From: a virus | Virus record (IMG/VR): IMGVR_UViG_3300035157_000195 | Location: 1-32,598 of that record | Strand: one strand, 5' to 3' | DNA length: 32,598 nucleotides | Shown here: positions 17,120 to 25,446 of the stretch, one piece after another | How positions within the stretch are numbered: the first letter of the stretch is position 1 | Layout: each line of letters starts with the position of its first letter | Program-made: the position numbers and the translations under genes | The notes under the pieces: generated by a model | Database searches by the model: none | What the model was told of the DNA's origin: nothing | What the model saw: only the letters and a program-made list of their open reading frames with translations

Positions 17120-18459
17120 TGGCAAGAACTACTTATTTTACACACGGTACTAGGAACGAACAGTTCCTACAGCAAGATCTGACAGAAGAATTTCTTAGGA
17201 TGTTTGGGATGGATATCCTATATTGTCCTAGAGAGATTATGGAAAAGGATGGTGTGTTTAATGAGGAAGTAATTGGTGAGTTTAATGATGCATATATTAT
17301 AGAAGCATACATGGAAAACTATGATGGATTCCAAGGAGGTGGGGATTTATTAACTAAGTTTGGTGTTGCACAGACCGATGAGATAACAATGGTTATATCT
17401 CAGCAAAGATTCTCTGATCTTATTTCTCAGTTTCTTTTACTAGATAAAGACTACCAAGCACCAGAGAGGCCACAAGAAGGAGATTTAATATACCTACCAC
17501 TAACAAGTAATTATTTTGAGATAAAATTTGTAGAGCATGAAGAACCATTTTATCAGTTAGGTAAAGGATACGTTTATAAACTTAAGGCAGAACTATTTGA
17601 ATACAGTGATGAGCAAGGAGATCTATTCGAGAGTGATGAGGATCTGGTCGATTACGGGTACACAGTCAAGCATTTTTATCTTCCTACAAATGGTATTACT
17701 GCTACTGGTACTCCAGTTATTAGCAATACCAATACTATAGAGAATATCTATATTAGTGATAATGGATCCAAGTATAATGAGACTCCTACTGTCACTATTT
17801 CTGGAGATGGAACTGGTGCAACTGCTACAGCATACCTAACTAACATTACACTTAGTGGTGGATCACCAACTACTCAAGCTGTGATTCGAGGTACTGTTAA
17901 AGAGGGTCAGATTAGATCTGTTCAGATTCTTGATGGTGGTTCTGGATATGATGAGGATAGAACTACTCTAGTAGTTAGTGCTCCAGATGGAGGTGCAGTT
18001 CCTGCAGTAATAACACCCACATTCACTGGTGGAGTTTTAACTGCTGTTAATATAGTTAATGGTGGTTCTGGATATAAGAGTGTTAAAGTAGTTGATATAA
18101 CAAATGCTGGTAGTTCTTATACATCTGCTACTGTTGCATTCACTGCAGCACCTACTGGTATAACAGGTACTTTCCAAGTTCCAGAAACAGTTACTGGTGG
18201 TACTACTGGTGCAACTGCTCAGATGGTTGAGTGGGATGCACAGGAAGGTTGGATTAAATTGAAGTCACCAACCGCTACCTTTGTTATAGGTGAAACAATC
18301 ATGGGATCAGATTCTGGTGCTACAATTGTGCTAGATAATAGAGATGAAATGGCAACAGCAGATCCTAAATACTCTGAGGCTGTCACTTTTGAAACAGCTG
18401 GTGATGATATATTAGACTTCACTGAAACAAACCCATTTGGATTAGCAGGTAACTTGTAA
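17119..18459 (+). CDS. gp14: Neck protein gp14 with a large beta-rich insertion
   Basis: Residues 1-190 (NEQFLQQDLTEEFLRMFGMD, then YCPRE and GYVYKLKAELFEYSDE) and the last 35 residues (DDILDFTETNPFG) match the two ends of gp14, the head-completion partner of gp13. T4 gp14 has about 256 residues, while this protein has 446. The extra material is about residues 195-410. It holds repeated GSGY-type units (DNGSKY, DGGSGY, NGGSGY, NAGSSY) with Thr/Val strands and a final segment about continuing GATIVLDN. The insertion probably projects from the neck and could act as a whisker or decoration domain. One-base overlaps link it to gp13 and gp15. Confidence 0.88.
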   Translation: MARTTYFTHGTRNEQFLQQDLTEEFLRMFGMDILYCPREIMEKDGVFNEEVIGEFNDAYIIEAYMENYDGFQGGGDLLTKFGVAQTDEITMVISQQRFSDLISQFLLLDKDYQAPERPQEGDLIYLPLTSNYFEIKFVEHEEPFYQLGKGYVYKLKAELFEYSDEQGDLFESDEDLVDYGYTVKHFYLPTNGITATGTPVISNTNTIENIYISDNGSKYNETPTVTISGDGTGATATAYLTNITLSGGSPTTQAVIRGTVKEGQIRSVQILDGGSGYDEDRTTLVVSAPDGGAVPAVITPTFTGGVLTAVNIVNGGSGYKSVKVVDITNAGSSYTSATVAFTAAPTGITGTFQVPETVTGGTTGATAQMVEWDAQEGWIKLKSPTATFVIGETIMGSDSGATIVLDNRDEMATADPKYSEAVTFETAGDDILDFTETNPFGLAGNL

Positions 18460-19460
18460 TGTTAGGTGCATACACATACAATAAAATTATTAGAAAGTGC
18501 GTCATAGGATTTGGTACACTCTTCAATAATATAGAAGTTCGTAAGGAAAAGTCAGACGGTACTACTTACAGTAGAATGAAAGTACCTCTTGCTTATGGTC
18601 CGCGACAGAAATTTTTAGCAAGATTAGAACAGCAAGCAGATCTTAATCAGAAGGTTGCTATTACTGTTCCTCGTTTGTCATTTGAAATGACAGGTATTTC
18701 ATATGATGCTGGTAGGAAACTTGCTCCTACAACTTTGACATTAAAGGCAAATACTAAGGATGCTGTAAAGAAACAGTTCACTCCTGTTCCATATAATATT
18801 GATTTTGAATTGAATATTATATCTAAGACTAATGATGAAGCATTAGAAATAACTGAACAGATTGTTCCAGTGTTTCAACCATCATATCAGATGACTATTA
18901 AGTTAGTTGATGAAATGAATGAGTATAGAGATATTCCTATTGTATTGAATAGTATTAGTTATAGTGATGATTATGAAGGTTCTTTTGATGACAAAAAGAT
19001 AACCTTAATCACTATGCAGTTCACAGTCAAGTCTTACATCTTTGGACCTGTTGGAACTCAGGGACCAATCAAGAAAGCAAAAGTCGATACTACTTTGGAT
19101 GTCGATCTTACCAAGACAAGGCAGATTGCTTATCAGGTTGTACCAAAAGCAAAGACAGACAAAGATCAGGATGGTACTACAGAACTTGCAGGTGCAATTA
19201 CCGCAAGAAATCTTGTTATAGAAGTTCAAGACTACAGCAACATTCCTACTCAATCCTATATTGAGATTGGTAATGAAGTGTTCTATGTCAAGAGTAAAAC
19301 TTCTCCAAACAAACTAACTGTTAGGAGAGCACAGAATGGAACTACTGCTGCAGCTGCCGCAGCTGGTAGTAAGGTCGATCTAATTGATGCTGCTGATGAT
19401 GCACTATTAACAAGTGATGATGATTTTGGATTTGGAGAAACCATAGCGTATTATGAGTAA
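18459..19460 (+). CDS. gp15: Tail sheath stabiliser and completion protein gp15
   Basis: 333 residues. The N-terminal part (GAYTYNKIIRKCVIGFGTLF, then a NIEVRKEKSDG strand, VPLAYGPRQKFLARL and PRLSFEMTGISYDAGRK) matches the start of T4 gp15, which forms the hexameric ring capping the tail and docking to the head neck. The middle, with VPYNIDFELNIISKTNDEALEITEQIVPVFQP, is also typical. The C-terminal 60 residues include an Ala-rich run (GTTAAAAAAGSKVDL) and a domain with YIEIGNEVFYVKSK that is longer than in T4. It overlaps gp14 by one base and gp16 by eight. Confidence 0.9.
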   Translation: MLGAYTYNKIIRKCVIGFGTLFNNIEVRKEKSDGTTYSRMKVPLAYGPRQKFLARLEQQADLNQKVAITVPRLSFEMTGISYDAGRKLAPTTLTLKANTKDAVKKQFTPVPYNIDFELNIISKTNDEALEITEQIVPVFQPSYQMTIKLVDEMNEYRDIPIVLNSISYSDDYEGSFDDKKITLITMQFTVKSYIFGPVGTQGPIKKAKVDTTLDVDLTKTRQIAYQVVPKAKTDKDQDGTTELAGAITARNLVIEVQDYSNIPTQSYIEIGNEVFYVKSKTSPNKLTVRRAQNGTTAAAAAAGSKVDLIDAADDALLTSDDDFGFGETIAYYE

Positions 19461-19932
19461 TTGGGCAAAGAAAAAAACAGCAGAAGATAGAATCGAAGAT
19501 GACACTTCTGGATTGGATGAAGCGTTTGAAACTGTAGAAGCAGTTGCAACCGAAGTTAGTACTACACCTGAAGGTGGGTGTAGTAAAAGAAAAGATCAAC
19601 TTAAAAAAGTTGATGGACAAGATCAAGTACAGGATGATTATGAGTATGCACGAGGAAACCTTTACCTATTGGTGGATAAGGGACAAGAAGCTGTCAACGG
19701 TGCTCTTGATTTGGCTATGTCTTCTGATCACCCTAGAGCATATGAAGTTGCTGGACAACTCATTAAGCACGTCGGAGATGTAGCTGACAAATTAATGGCA
19801 CTACAAAAAGACAAGAAAGCTGTCAAAGAAGAGAGTGCTAAGAAGGTAGTTACTAACAACTCATTGTTTGTTGGTAGTACTGCTGATCTTCAGAAGATGC
19901 TGAAAAAGGTATCTAAGGAAACAGATAAATAG
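19453..19932 (+). CDS. gp16: Terminase small subunit gp16
   Basis: 159 residues, close to the family norm. The central helical region (YEYARGNLYLLVDKGQEAVN, then LDLAMSSDHPRAYEVAGQLIK and the following VADKLMALQK helix) is the oligomerisation core of T4 gp16. The C-terminus, with VFVG-like NNSLFVGSTADLQKML, also fits. The N-terminal 60 residues are acidic and variable. gp16 recognises concatemeric DNA and stimulates the gp17 ATPase to start packaging. It overlaps gp15 by eight bases and is separated from gp17 by four small genes. A stem-loop lies inside at 19561-19584. Confidence 0.87.
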   Translation: MSNWAKKKTAEDRIEDDTSGLDEAFETVEAVATEVSTTPEGGCSKRKDQLKKVDGQDQVQDDYEYARGNLYLLVDKGQEAVNGALDLAMSSDHPRAYEVAGQLIKHVGDVADKLMALQKDKKAVKEESAKKVVTNNSLFVGSTADLQKMLKKVSKETDK

Positions 19933-19936
19933 TCAC

Positions 19937-20194
19937 ATGGCATACCAAAGAAACGACGAAAACTGCGATCCCGTAAGTCCACAACCAGGCAGTACAACTG
20001 TCAACTGGTTTAATGGTAATGAAGGGTGGTCTACCAAGACCTTCAAGAATTGGAATGCAGATTACCAAGCTCGTAACACTGACAATACTGCAAGAACACC
20101 TGGTACATATCAGGCAAGGAATACTGACAATACTGCCAGAACTCCTGCAGCATATCAGCGTCACGACAAAGACTGTAACGCTGTATCAGCATAA
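19937..20194 (+). CDS. Small protein with two tandem 15-residue repeats, 85 aa
   Basis: The ORF starts four bases after the gp16 stop and ends in TAATG shared with the next gene. Residues 43-57 and 58-72 are near-identical 15-mers (YQARNTDNTARTPGT and YQARNTDNTARTPAA), followed by a third start YQR. The same register is hinted at near the N-terminus (YQRNDENCD versus YQRHDKDCN at residues 3 and 73). The product is polar, Asn/Thr-rich and probably disordered or a small repeat fold. No family is recognised. Its position between the terminase subunits and the tight coupling argue that it is a real gene. Confidence 0.6.
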   Translation: MAYQRNDENCDPVSPQPGSTTVNWFNGNEGWSTKTFKNWNADYQARNTDNTARTPGTYQARNTDNTARTPAAYQRHDKDCNAVSA

Positions 20195-20727
20195 TGGCAT
20201 CGCGCATCCCTACAATGTACGGGAGGTACTATGTTCTCACCGTCGTATGGCGAGGTAGAGAATATGATATCACTGTGTTTAGGAGTAAGTTACAAAAACT
20301 TCAAAGACCTCAAGCACAGAAGATAGCACAGAGTGTCTATCCTGGTAGTAGGGTTATTAAGTATCACGAATCAGATCCTACTGATGGAACTGTATTCATG
20401 ACTAATGAATCTTTAGCATCAAGCACTGGCGGTGGTGGAGGTTTAGCAGCAAAGACTGATGGTGGTTCTGCAGGTATAGCAGCAAAAACTAAGAAGTCAT
20501 CTAACTGGAAAAAGAAAGGTCAATCCAAGAAACCTCTTAAACCAAATATTTCAGATGGCCATTGGTCAGCTGATAGTACTAAACAAGCTTTACCCCCTGC
20601 AGTAGGTGGTATCTTTGGAGAGGATGCACCTCCTGGAAGAGAGAAGCAAGTCAAGGCTTTGAAAAAGAAAGTCGGAAAAGATAAAGCATACGCATTTGCG
20701 TGGGCGCAACACAACAAGAAAAAATAA
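20194..20727 (+). CDS. Hypothetical basic protein, 177 aa
   Basis: The start overlaps the stop of the previous gene (TAATG). Residues 1-70 look like a small folded beta domain (YGRYYVLTVVWRGREYDITV, then SKLQKLQRPQAQKIAQ and VYPGSRVIKYHES). Residues 75-145 form a low-complexity linker with a duplicated GGLAAKT/AGIAAKT element and a lysine-rich stretch (KKSSNWKKKGQSKKPLK). The last 30 residues, with GREKQVKALKKKVGKDKAYAFAWAQHN split across a basic helix, are a motif I have seen in phage proteins of unknown role. The strong positive charge suggests DNA or nucleic-acid contact during packaging, as inference. Confidence 0.55.
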   Translation: MASRIPTMYGRYYVLTVVWRGREYDITVFRSKLQKLQRPQAQKIAQSVYPGSRVIKYHESDPTDGTVFMTNESLASSTGGGGGLAAKTDGGSAGIAAKTKKSSNWKKKGQSKKPLKPNISDGHWSADSTKQALPPAVGGIFGEDAPPGREKQVKALKKKVGKDKAYAFAWAQHNKKK

Positions 20728-20743
20728 CATACGGACCTATATA

Positions 20744-20899
20744 ATGGATAAGCGAATTGCCGAATTACAATCTGAACTACAAGTCCTCGAAGCATTCGGG
20801 GATTCTACTAGAGCTAAATTGCTTAGATCTATGCTAGAATATGAGCTCAAGAAATCGGAGGTCCAGAGCCATGACAACAGTTCCAGAAGATCGTCTTGA
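20744..20899 (+). CDS. Small helical hypothetical protein, 51 aa
   Basis: An ATG at 20744, 16 bases after the preceding stop, gives MDKRIAELQSELQVLEAFGD and then a second charged helix (TRAKLLRSMLEYELKKSE). I prefer it to the in-frame ATG at 20696, which would lie inside the upstream gene and add a basic stretch unlike the rest. The 3' end overlaps the next small gene by 29 bases. Two amphipathic helices are all that can be seen; no family assigned. Confidence 0.5.
   Translation: MDKRIAELQSELQVLEAFGDSTRAKLLRSMLEYELKKSEVQSHDNSSRRSS
20857..20861 (+). promoter_or_regulatory. Shine-Dalgarno GGAGG deciding the start at 20871
   Basis: GGAGG (within cggaggt) ends nine bases before ATG 20871. It supports that start over the upstream in-frame ATG at 20841, which has no such site and would add a basic, unlikely N-terminus. 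Confidence 0.5.
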
Positions 20900-21032
20900 T
20901 CCAGATTGGATCGACTATGAAGGTATCATAGGGTATGATCAAGTTGATCACCAATATACCCTGCAATTAAATAGACACCTTCATTTTTTCGACACTAAAA
21001 AAGAAGCAGAGGAGTGGCTAGCGACCCATTAG
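20871..21032 (+). CDS. Small hypothetical protein, 53 aa
   Basis: Starting at 20871 the product is MTTVPEDRLDPDWIDYEGII, continuing through an aromatic strand (HQYTLQLNRHLHFF) to a short acidic helix ending WLATH. It overlaps the previous small gene by 29 bases in another frame and ends one base before the terminase start. The pattern suggests a single small alpha/beta domain; the family is not recognised. Coupling to gp17 hints at a packaging-related role. Confidence 0.5.
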   Translation: MTTVPEDRLDPDWIDYEGIIGYDQVDHQYTLQLNRHLHFFDTKKEAEEWLATH

Positions 21033-21033
21033 T

Positions 21034-22722
21034 ATGGCAGATCAATCAGATTTTTACTTAGGTAATCCCAATCTTAAAAAGGTTGGTACTGAGATACAAT
21101 TTACTCAAGAACAAATTGAGGAGTATCTTAAGTGTAAGGATGATCCTATCTATTTCACTAGGAACTATATCAAGATCATATCTCTTGATGAAGGTATAGT
21201 TCCATTTGAGATGTGGGATTTTCAGGAAGAACTGATTGAGAAATTCCATAAGCATAGATTCAATATAGCAAAGTTACCTCGACAGACTGGTAAGTCCACT
21301 ACGTGTGTGTCTTACCTTTTGCATTATGCTTTGTTTAATGATAATGTTAATATTGGTATTCTTGCAAACAAGTTATCCACTGCTAGGGACTTGCTTGGAA
21401 GATTACAATTAGCATATGAGCAATTACCTTTGTGGCTACAACAGGGTATTGTTGTGTACAACAAAGGTAGCATGGAGTTAGAAAATGGATCAAAGATACT
21501 GGCAGCTTCTACATCTGCAAGTGCTGTCCGAGGCATGTCGTTCAATATCATTTTCCTCGACGAGTTCGCCTTTATCCCAAATCATATCGCAGAAGCATTC
21601 TTTAGTTCTGTTTATCCTACTATTACGTCTGGTACAAAAACAAAAGTCATCATCATCTCAACTCCATATGGGATGAATCATTTCTACAAACTTTGGGTTG
21701 ATGCTCAGAAAGGTAGGAATGGATATGCATGGACTGAGGTACATTGGAGTAAAGTGCCTGGCAGAGATGCCAAGTGGAAAGAAACAACTATTGCCAACAC
21801 ATCTGAAAGACAGTTCACTCAAGAGTTTGAGTGTGAGTTCTTAGGATCTGTTGACACATTGATATCGGCTGCTAAACTAAGAACATTGGTTTACGACGAC
21901 CCAATTATAAAAAATGCTGGACTAGATGTTTATGAAGATCCTTTGGATGGTCATGATTACATCATATGTGTTGACGTATCTCGTGGTTTATCACAGGATT
22001 ACTCTGCCTTTGTAGTTATTGACATAACAAAAGCACCATGGTCATTGGTTGCTAAGTATAGGAGCAATGAAGTAAGACCTATGCTATTTCCCAACATAAT
22101 GTATAATGTTGGTACAAATTATAATAATGCACATATATTAATTGAGGTGAATGATATTGGAGAAGCAGTAGCTTCGAGTTTGTTCTATGATATTGAGTAT
22201 GAGAATGTCCTTATGTGTGCTATGCGTGGTAGGGCAGGTCAAGTAGTAGGTCAGGGATTCTCAGGTAATAAGACACAAATGGGTGTCAAGATGAGTAAGA
22301 CCGTTAAGGCACAAGGGTGTGCTAACTTGAAGCATTTAATAGAAGATGATAAGTTACTTGTTAAGGATTACAACATTGTTGCTGAGCTAACTACCTTTAT
22401 TCAAAATAAACAATCCTTTGAAGCAGATGAAGGATTTAATGATGACCTTGTAATGTGTCTTGTTATTTTTGCATGGTTAGTGCAACAGGATTACTTTAAG
22501 GAGATGACGGATCAAGATATCCGTAAAAGAATATATGAAGAGCAGAAGAATCAGATAGAACAGGACATGGCTCCCTTTGGTTTTATTGATGATGGATTGG
22601 AAGATGAGACTATTGTAGATAACGACGGAAATATTTGGACCATTGATATGAATGATTCTGATCCAGAAAATTGGAAGTTAGATGAGTATGGAGATAGAAA
22701 CTACATGTGGGAGTATCGCTAA
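21034..22722 (+). CDS. gp17: Terminase large subunit gp17 (packaging ATPase and nuclease)
   Basis: 562 residues. The ATPase domain has a Walker A PRQTGKST (82-89), Walker B IIFLDEF (172-178, with Asp176/Glu177) and the coupling motif STPYGMNHFYKLW (209-221). The C-terminal RNase-H-like nuclease shows ICVDVSRG (Asp314), ILIEVNDIG (Glu371) and NDDLVM (Asp470/471), which correspond to the T4 triad Asp401, Glu458 and Asp542. It is somewhat shorter than T4 gp17 (610), mainly in the termini. The protein docks on the gp20 portal, translocates DNA using ATP and cuts at headful. It is the most secure anchor for placing this phage in the T4 supergroup. Confidence 0.98.
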   Translation: MADQSDFYLGNPNLKKVGTEIQFTQEQIEEYLKCKDDPIYFTRNYIKIISLDEGIVPFEMWDFQEELIEKFHKHRFNIAKLPRQTGKSTTCVSYLLHYALFNDNVNIGILANKLSTARDLLGRLQLAYEQLPLWLQQGIVVYNKGSMELENGSKILAASTSASAVRGMSFNIIFLDEFAFIPNHIAEAFFSSVYPTITSGTKTKVIIISTPYGMNHFYKLWVDAQKGRNGYAWTEVHWSKVPGRDAKWKETTIANTSERQFTQEFECEFLGSVDTLISAAKLRTLVYDDPIIKNAGLDVYEDPLDGHDYIICVDVSRGLSQDYSAFVVIDITKAPWSLVAKYRSNEVRPMLFPNIMYNVGTNYNNAHILIEVNDIGEAVASSLFYDIEYENVLMCAMRGRAGQVVGQGFSGNKTQMGVKMSKTVKAQGCANLKHLIEDDKLLVKDYNIVAELTTFIQNKQSFEADEGFNDDLVMCLVIFAWLVQQDYFKEMTDQDIRKRIYEEQKNQIEQDMAPFGFIDDGLEDETIVDNDGNIWTIDMNDSDPENWKLDEYGDRNYMWEYR

Positions 22723-22734
22723 AATCACTTTTTT

Positions 22735-22741
22735 CTAAATA
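22735..22741 (+). promoter_or_regulatory. Late promoter box CTAAATA upstream of gp18
   Basis: CTAAATA in the 58-base gap between gp17 and gp18, preceded by a T-run (22728-22734). It lies 39 bases before the gp18 ATG, with an AGGAG ribosome site at 22769-22773. High expression is expected for the sheath, present in well over a hundred copies per virion. Confidence 0.65.
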
Positions 22742-22780
22742 ATATTAGACAAAAATTGATTTATCATCAGGAGTAAACGC

Positions 22781-24790
22781 ATGGCTAGCACGCTCTTATC
22801 GCCAGGAGTTGAGATCCAGGAAAGGGATCTGACTATTGGTTCGATTGAGACCGTTGACGTAAACGTAGGAGCTATCGCTGGTGCCTTCACAAAAGGACCA
22901 GTATTGACACCAATACGTATATCAACAGAAGCTCAATTAATTGAAACCTTCGGTGAACCCACAGACGCAAACGCAGAAACATGGTGGACTGCTGCAAGTT
23001 TCCTATCATACGGTGGAGTATTAGATGTTGTTAGAGCATCTACTTCAGGACAACTAAGTGCTTCAGACGACAGTACAACTTCTCCATATATTCTTTCTAT
23101 TCCAACAAAGGATGTATATGAAGCAACCTACTTCGATGCAGGTAATAACGCATTCAAGTGGGCATCAAGAAATATTGGTGCAGAGCAAAATGCTCTTAGA
23201 GTAGCAACTATTGATGCTGGTGCTGATATAACACTAACACTCGATGGTGCATTAGGAACAACAACAGTAGGTACCCAAGTAGTCACTGCCTCTGCTAGCC
23301 CCAACGGTGCTAAATCTGGGTACATCTTCGAGTGGGATGCTGCTAATAACAAGGTATCCTTAATTACTTCTGACACTTGGGTTGCAACTGACCTTATTGA
23401 GAACGGTGTTACCGACCTTAACGTCACAGCAACTGCTGAGTGGTATGATGAGCAAACAGTTTTCACAGGTCTGAACTGGAGTTCAATTGCTCCTCGTCCT
23501 GGAACTTCTCCTTACGTCGCTGCTCGTGGTGGATCTAAGGATGAAATTCATGTAGTAGTATATGACGGAACAGGCGATATTAGCGGAGTTCCAAATACAG
23601 TTCTTGAGAAGTTTACTTATTTGACTAAAGCAAATAATGGTAAGACTGCTGAAGGATCTGGTAACTACTATCCACAAGTTTTCCTAGACAAATCCAACTG
23701 GGTATACTGGGGTTCTCATGAAGCAACTTCAGTTTATGATGTAAGTGCTAATCAGAGTGCAACAGGTGGTAACGTTGCTGGTACTAACAATGCTGGTAGC
23801 GATAGCACAACAGCATTCGACTTACTTGGTGGAAGATCTTACACCTTAGCAAAAGGTGCAGAATCAGGTGGTGCAACATCTGGTGAGATCATCTCAGCGA
23901 TGCAAGAGTTCGCTGATCCTGAAACAATTCTGATCGATTATCTATTGGCAGGTCCAGGAGATGTTGGAAGTGGTGCATCTGCAAAGACTAATTCAAAGGC
24001 TGTTGCAGCTGCTGCATTAACAATTGCTTCTGCTCGTAAAGATTGTATTGCATTCCTCTCACCATATAAAGGGGATGTTGTTGGAGTAACAAGCTCTGCA
24101 ACACAAACACAAAACGTAGTTGACTTCTACAATACACTTCAAGCAACATCATTCGGTGTGTTTGATAATACTTGGAAGTATGTCTACGACAGATTTAGTG
24201 ACAAGTATCGTTACGTTCCCTGCAACGGAGACACAGCAGGATTATGTGCCGCTACTACTGCTAATGGATTACCTTGGTTCTCACCTGCTGGTTTGAATCG
24301 TGGTTCAATCAAGAATGCTGTTAAACTTGCATTCTCACCAACAAGAACAGAGAGAGACAAACTCTATCAGAATAGAATTAACCCAGTTACTTCTCTTCCT
24401 GGTCAGGGTATCATTCTGTTCGGAGACAAAACTGCTCTCGCTTCACCATCTGCTTTTGATCGCATAAACGTTCGCCGTCTCTTCAACGTGATTGAGAAGA
24501 CAATCGGTAACGCTGCGAAGGGGGTTCTTTTTGAACTTAATGACGAGTTCACTCGTAACAACTTTAAGAATGTTGTTGAACCATATCTTAGAGGCATTCA
24601 AGCCGAAAGAGGTATCACCGACTTCCTAGTTGTTTGTGATAGTACCAATAACACTGGTGCAGTCATTGACGCTAACGAGTTCAAGGCTGATTTCTACATC
24701 AAGCCAGCACGCTCGATCAACTTTATCACACTGACATTCATCGCCACCAGAACTGGTGTTAGCTTTGAAGAAGTCGTCCCCAAACGCTAA
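22781..24790 (+). CDS. gp18: Tail sheath protein gp18
   Basis: 669 residues, close to T4 gp18 (659). The N-terminus (TLLSPGVEIQERDLTIGS, then TKGPVLTPIRISTEAQLIETFG) is the conserved sheath opening that makes the inter-subunit strand. The C-terminal core (NVRRLFNVIEKTIGNAAKG, then FVVEPYLRGIQ-like and YIKPARSINFITLTFIATRTG) is the region conserved across contractile sheaths. The variable middle (about residues 90-330) corresponds to the surface-exposed insertions. It assembles around gp19 and contracts at infection. More Cys/GC-balanced codon choices than the fibre genes are consistent with high expression. Confidence 0.97.
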   Translation: MASTLLSPGVEIQERDLTIGSIETVDVNVGAIAGAFTKGPVLTPIRISTEAQLIETFGEPTDANAETWWTAASFLSYGGVLDVVRASTSGQLSASDDSTTSPYILSIPTKDVYEATYFDAGNNAFKWASRNIGAEQNALRVATIDAGADITLTLDGALGTTTVGTQVVTASASPNGAKSGYIFEWDAANNKVSLITSDTWVATDLIENGVTDLNVTATAEWYDEQTVFTGLNWSSIAPRPGTSPYVAARGGSKDEIHVVVYDGTGDISGVPNTVLEKFTYLTKANNGKTAEGSGNYYPQVFLDKSNWVYWGSHEATSVYDVSANQSATGGNVAGTNNAGSDSTTAFDLLGGRSYTLAKGAESGGATSGEIISAMQEFADPETILIDYLLAGPGDVGSGASAKTNSKAVAAAALTIASARKDCIAFLSPYKGDVVGVTSSATQTQNVVDFYNTLQATSFGVFDNTWKYVYDRFSDKYRYVPCNGDTAGLCAATTANGLPWFSPAGLNRGSIKNAVKLAFSPTRTERDKLYQNRINPVTSLPGQGIILFGDKTALASPSAFDRINVRRLFNVIEKTIGNAAKGVLFELNDEFTRNNFKNVVEPYLRGIQAERGITDFLVVCDSTNNTGAVIDANEFKADFYIKPARSINFITLTFIATRTGVSFEEVVPKR

Positions 24791-24814
24791 ATTTAATTAA
24801 GGAGTATTAAAAAA

Positions 24815-25417
24815 ATGGCGGCAACTGAACCAACCAAATTAGGTCTACTAAGTTTCCAGGAAGCTATAAGAGGTGGTGTTCGTCCTAACCTCTTCATGGT
24901 TAATCACACTTTCCCTGGTGATGTTACAGATCCAGTCATTCCAGGTGCAACTAAACCAGTACAATTTATGTGCAAGTCTGCTGCATTACCAGCAACTAAT
25001 GTAGGTACAGTAGAACTTCCTTTCCGTGGTCGTGTTGTTAAAGTTCCTGGAGACAGAACTTATGAGACATGGACTGCTACATTCTATAATGATGACGCAT
25101 TCAAGATGCGTGCTGCATATGAGAAGTGGATTTCTCTAACAAATGGTGTAGACGTTAACTTAGCAGAAGCAGACATCTCTTCAACTTTCAAGGATATTAC
25201 TATATCTCAACTTGATAAGTTTAGTAAGACAGATGATCTAACTGTTATTCGTTCTTATGATTTAGTAGGAGCATGGCCAGTTAGTGTTTCACAGATTTCT
25301 GTTGCTTACGACAACAATGATTCTTATGAAGAATTTGATGTTGAGTTTGCATATCAATACCACGTCACTAAGGATGGTGATGGAGTTAATTTAGTTGAAG
25401 CTTCTTTGGACAGCTAA
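24815..25417 (+). CDS. gp19: Tail tube protein gp19
   Basis: 200 residues, longer than T4 gp19 (163). The T4 gp19 pattern is clear: NLFMVNHTFPG, QFMCKSAALPATNVGTVELPF, GRVVKVPGDRTYETWTATFYND and, near the end, YDLVGAWPVSVSQISVAYDN with a final EFAYQYH strand. It forms hexamer rings that stack into the DNA conduit inside gp18. An AAGGAG at 24799-24804 precedes the start. The extra 35 residues are in the 120-150 region. It lies 24 bases after gp18, as in other T4-like phages. Confidence 0.95.
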   Translation: MAATEPTKLGLLSFQEAIRGGVRPNLFMVNHTFPGDVTDPVIPGATKPVQFMCKSAALPATNVGTVELPFRGRVVKVPGDRTYETWTATFYNDDAFKMRAAYEKWISLTNGVDVNLAEADISSTFKDITISQLDKFSKTDDLTVIRSYDLVGAWPVSVSQISVAYDNNDSYEEFDVEFAYQYHVTKDGDGVNLVEASLDS

Positions 25418-25420
25418 ATA
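25414..25420 (+). promoter_or_regulatory. Late promoter box CTAAATA upstream of gp20
   Basis: CTAAATA overlaps the gp19 stop codon (agc taa ata) and lies 26 bases before the gp20 ATG. It would allow the portal gene to be transcribed separately from the sheath and tube genes. Confidence 0.55.
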
Positions 25421-25446
25421 GAAGGTAAGCAGAAACCAAAAATATT

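Noticed and set aside
19924-19931. GATAAATA as late promoter for the 85-residue protein
   Set aside because: It ends five bases before the ATG, so the expected start site would fall at or inside the start codon with no ribosome site; it is also part of the gp16 end codons.
20696-20743. Upstream start for the 51-residue gene
   Set aside because: It would overlap the previous gene and add an atypical basic stretch; ATG 20744 follows the gap.
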